This document shows, piece after piece, positions 8,322 to 8,523 of a DNA stretch of 8,523 nucleotides. The stretch spans positions 1 to 8,523 of the forward strand of contig UQJA01000088.1 of NCBI GenBank assembly GCA_900541285.1, read 5' to 3'. Positions within the stretch are counted from its first letter, which is position 1, and the number at the start of each line of letters is the position of its first letter. This DNA is from an uncultured Collinsella sp. (lineage in GTDB: Bacteria > Actinomycetota > Coriobacteriia > Coriobacteriales > Coriobacteriaceae). The position numbers were made by a program, and so were the translations under genes. The notes below the pieces were generated by a model. That model ran no database searches. It saw only the letters and a list, made by a program, of their open reading frames with translations, and was not told the origin of the DNA.

Positions 8322-8366
8322 AATAAACACCCCAGCGGCGACTCGGCTCTCGCTGGGGTGTTTATT
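8322..8366. terminator. Perfect 16-bp hairpin between the two tRNA pairs
   Basis: Arms AATAAACACCCCAGCG (8322-8337) and CGCTGGGGTGTTTATT (8351-8366) are perfect reverse complements around a 13-nt loop. The GC-rich core with A/T-rich outer ends could act as a terminator on either strand, here 11 nt after tRNA-Ile copy 2. The T-run on the minus side is imperfect (TTTATT), so partial readthrough or an RNase processing role is plausible. Confidence 0.7.
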
Positions 8367-8377
8367 GCGAAAGAAAG

Positions 8378-8454
8378 TGGTGGACCTGACAAGATTCGAA
8401 CTTGTGACCTCCCGGTTATCAGCCGGACGCTCTAACCAACTGAGCTACAGGTCC
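8378..8454 (-). tRNA. tRNA-Ile (GAU anticodon), copy 2
   Basis: It is identical base for base to copy 1, with GAT anticodon and encoded CCA. It lies 4 nt downstream of a second tRNA-Ala and is followed by the 16-bp hairpin. Confidence 0.98.
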
Positions 8455-8458
8455 ATCA

Positions 8459-8523
8459 TGGTGGAGGTTAGGGGGATCGAACCCCTGACCTCAGGCTTGC
8501 AAAGCCCGCGCTCTCCCAGCTGA
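8459..8523 (-). tRNA. tRNA-Ala (UGC anticodon), copy 2, cut by the window edge
   Basis: The 65 nt present match copy 1 exactly, from the CCA end through the TGC anticodon into the D-arm. The last 11 nt at the 5' end, needed for the acceptor strand and the first D-stem bases, lie beyond the right edge. Confidence 0.96.

Larger units (their letters stand above)
8154..8523. repeat. Tandem direct duplication of the tRNA-Ala/tRNA-Ile pair
   Basis: Bases 8154-8299 are identical to 8378-8523, a 224-bp period. Identity includes the 4-nt intertRNA spacer, starts exactly at the tRNA-Ile 3' end and runs to the window edge. Sequence beyond the 3' ends of the two copies differs, so each has its own hairpin. 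Further copies may lie to the right. Confidence 0.95.

Noticed and set aside
8154..8523. Tandem repeat as a CRISPR array or mobile-element end
   Set aside because: The repeated unit is two complete tRNA genes. There are only two copies and no spacer pattern, integrase or transposase nearby.

Overview
The window reads as chromosomal DNA from a high-GC Gram-positive bacterium. The sortase-anchored pilin-type proteins, the codon usage and the style of the small conserved genes suggest a gut Coriobacteriia member, most likely Collinsella-like. That assignment is inferred from family resemblance, not from a search. Every supported gene lies on the minus strand, so biological order runs from the right edge to the left edge.

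Right end (8154-8523): two near-adjacent copies of a tRNA-Ala(UGC)/tRNA-Ile(GAU) pair. They form an exact tandem repeat with a 224-bp period and are separated by a 16-bp perfect hairpin. The outermost tRNA-Ala is cut by the window edge. An intrinsic terminator at 8110-8139 closes the tRNA unit.

Middle (4608-8081): a likely promoter, then a compact run of four genes: a bifunctional-nuclease-domain (BFN/DUF151) protein, a small two-helix membrane protein whose ATG abuts the preceding stop, an acidic protein of unknown function, and the translational GTPase TypA/BipA. A 14-bp hairpin with a T-tract ends typA. A strong hairpin without a T-tract sits in the typA leader.

Left half (1-4600): a 365-bp AT-rich upstream region with two promoter candidates and two perfect 10-bp palindromes leads into a surface-protein operon. 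The first gene is a large LPxTG-like adhesin/pilus protein of about 1,250 residues with a signal peptide, about five Ig-like modules, a SpaA-like domain, an FctA/Spy0128-like domain and an LPEAG sorting signal. Its reading frame is broken near the N-terminus in a cluster of G-runs. The second gene overlaps it by 8 nt (GTGAGTAG) and encodes the N-terminal part of another pilin. It is broken by an apparent extra base at 35-36, next to a G9 run at the window edge. The pilin operon probably continues to the left, where a class C sortase would be expected.

The two frame breaks both coincide with homopolymeric G/C runs in surface genes. Sequence error and phase variation are both open; error is more likely because neither frame through the run cluster reads like natural protein. 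I see no CRISPR array, transposase or integrase.
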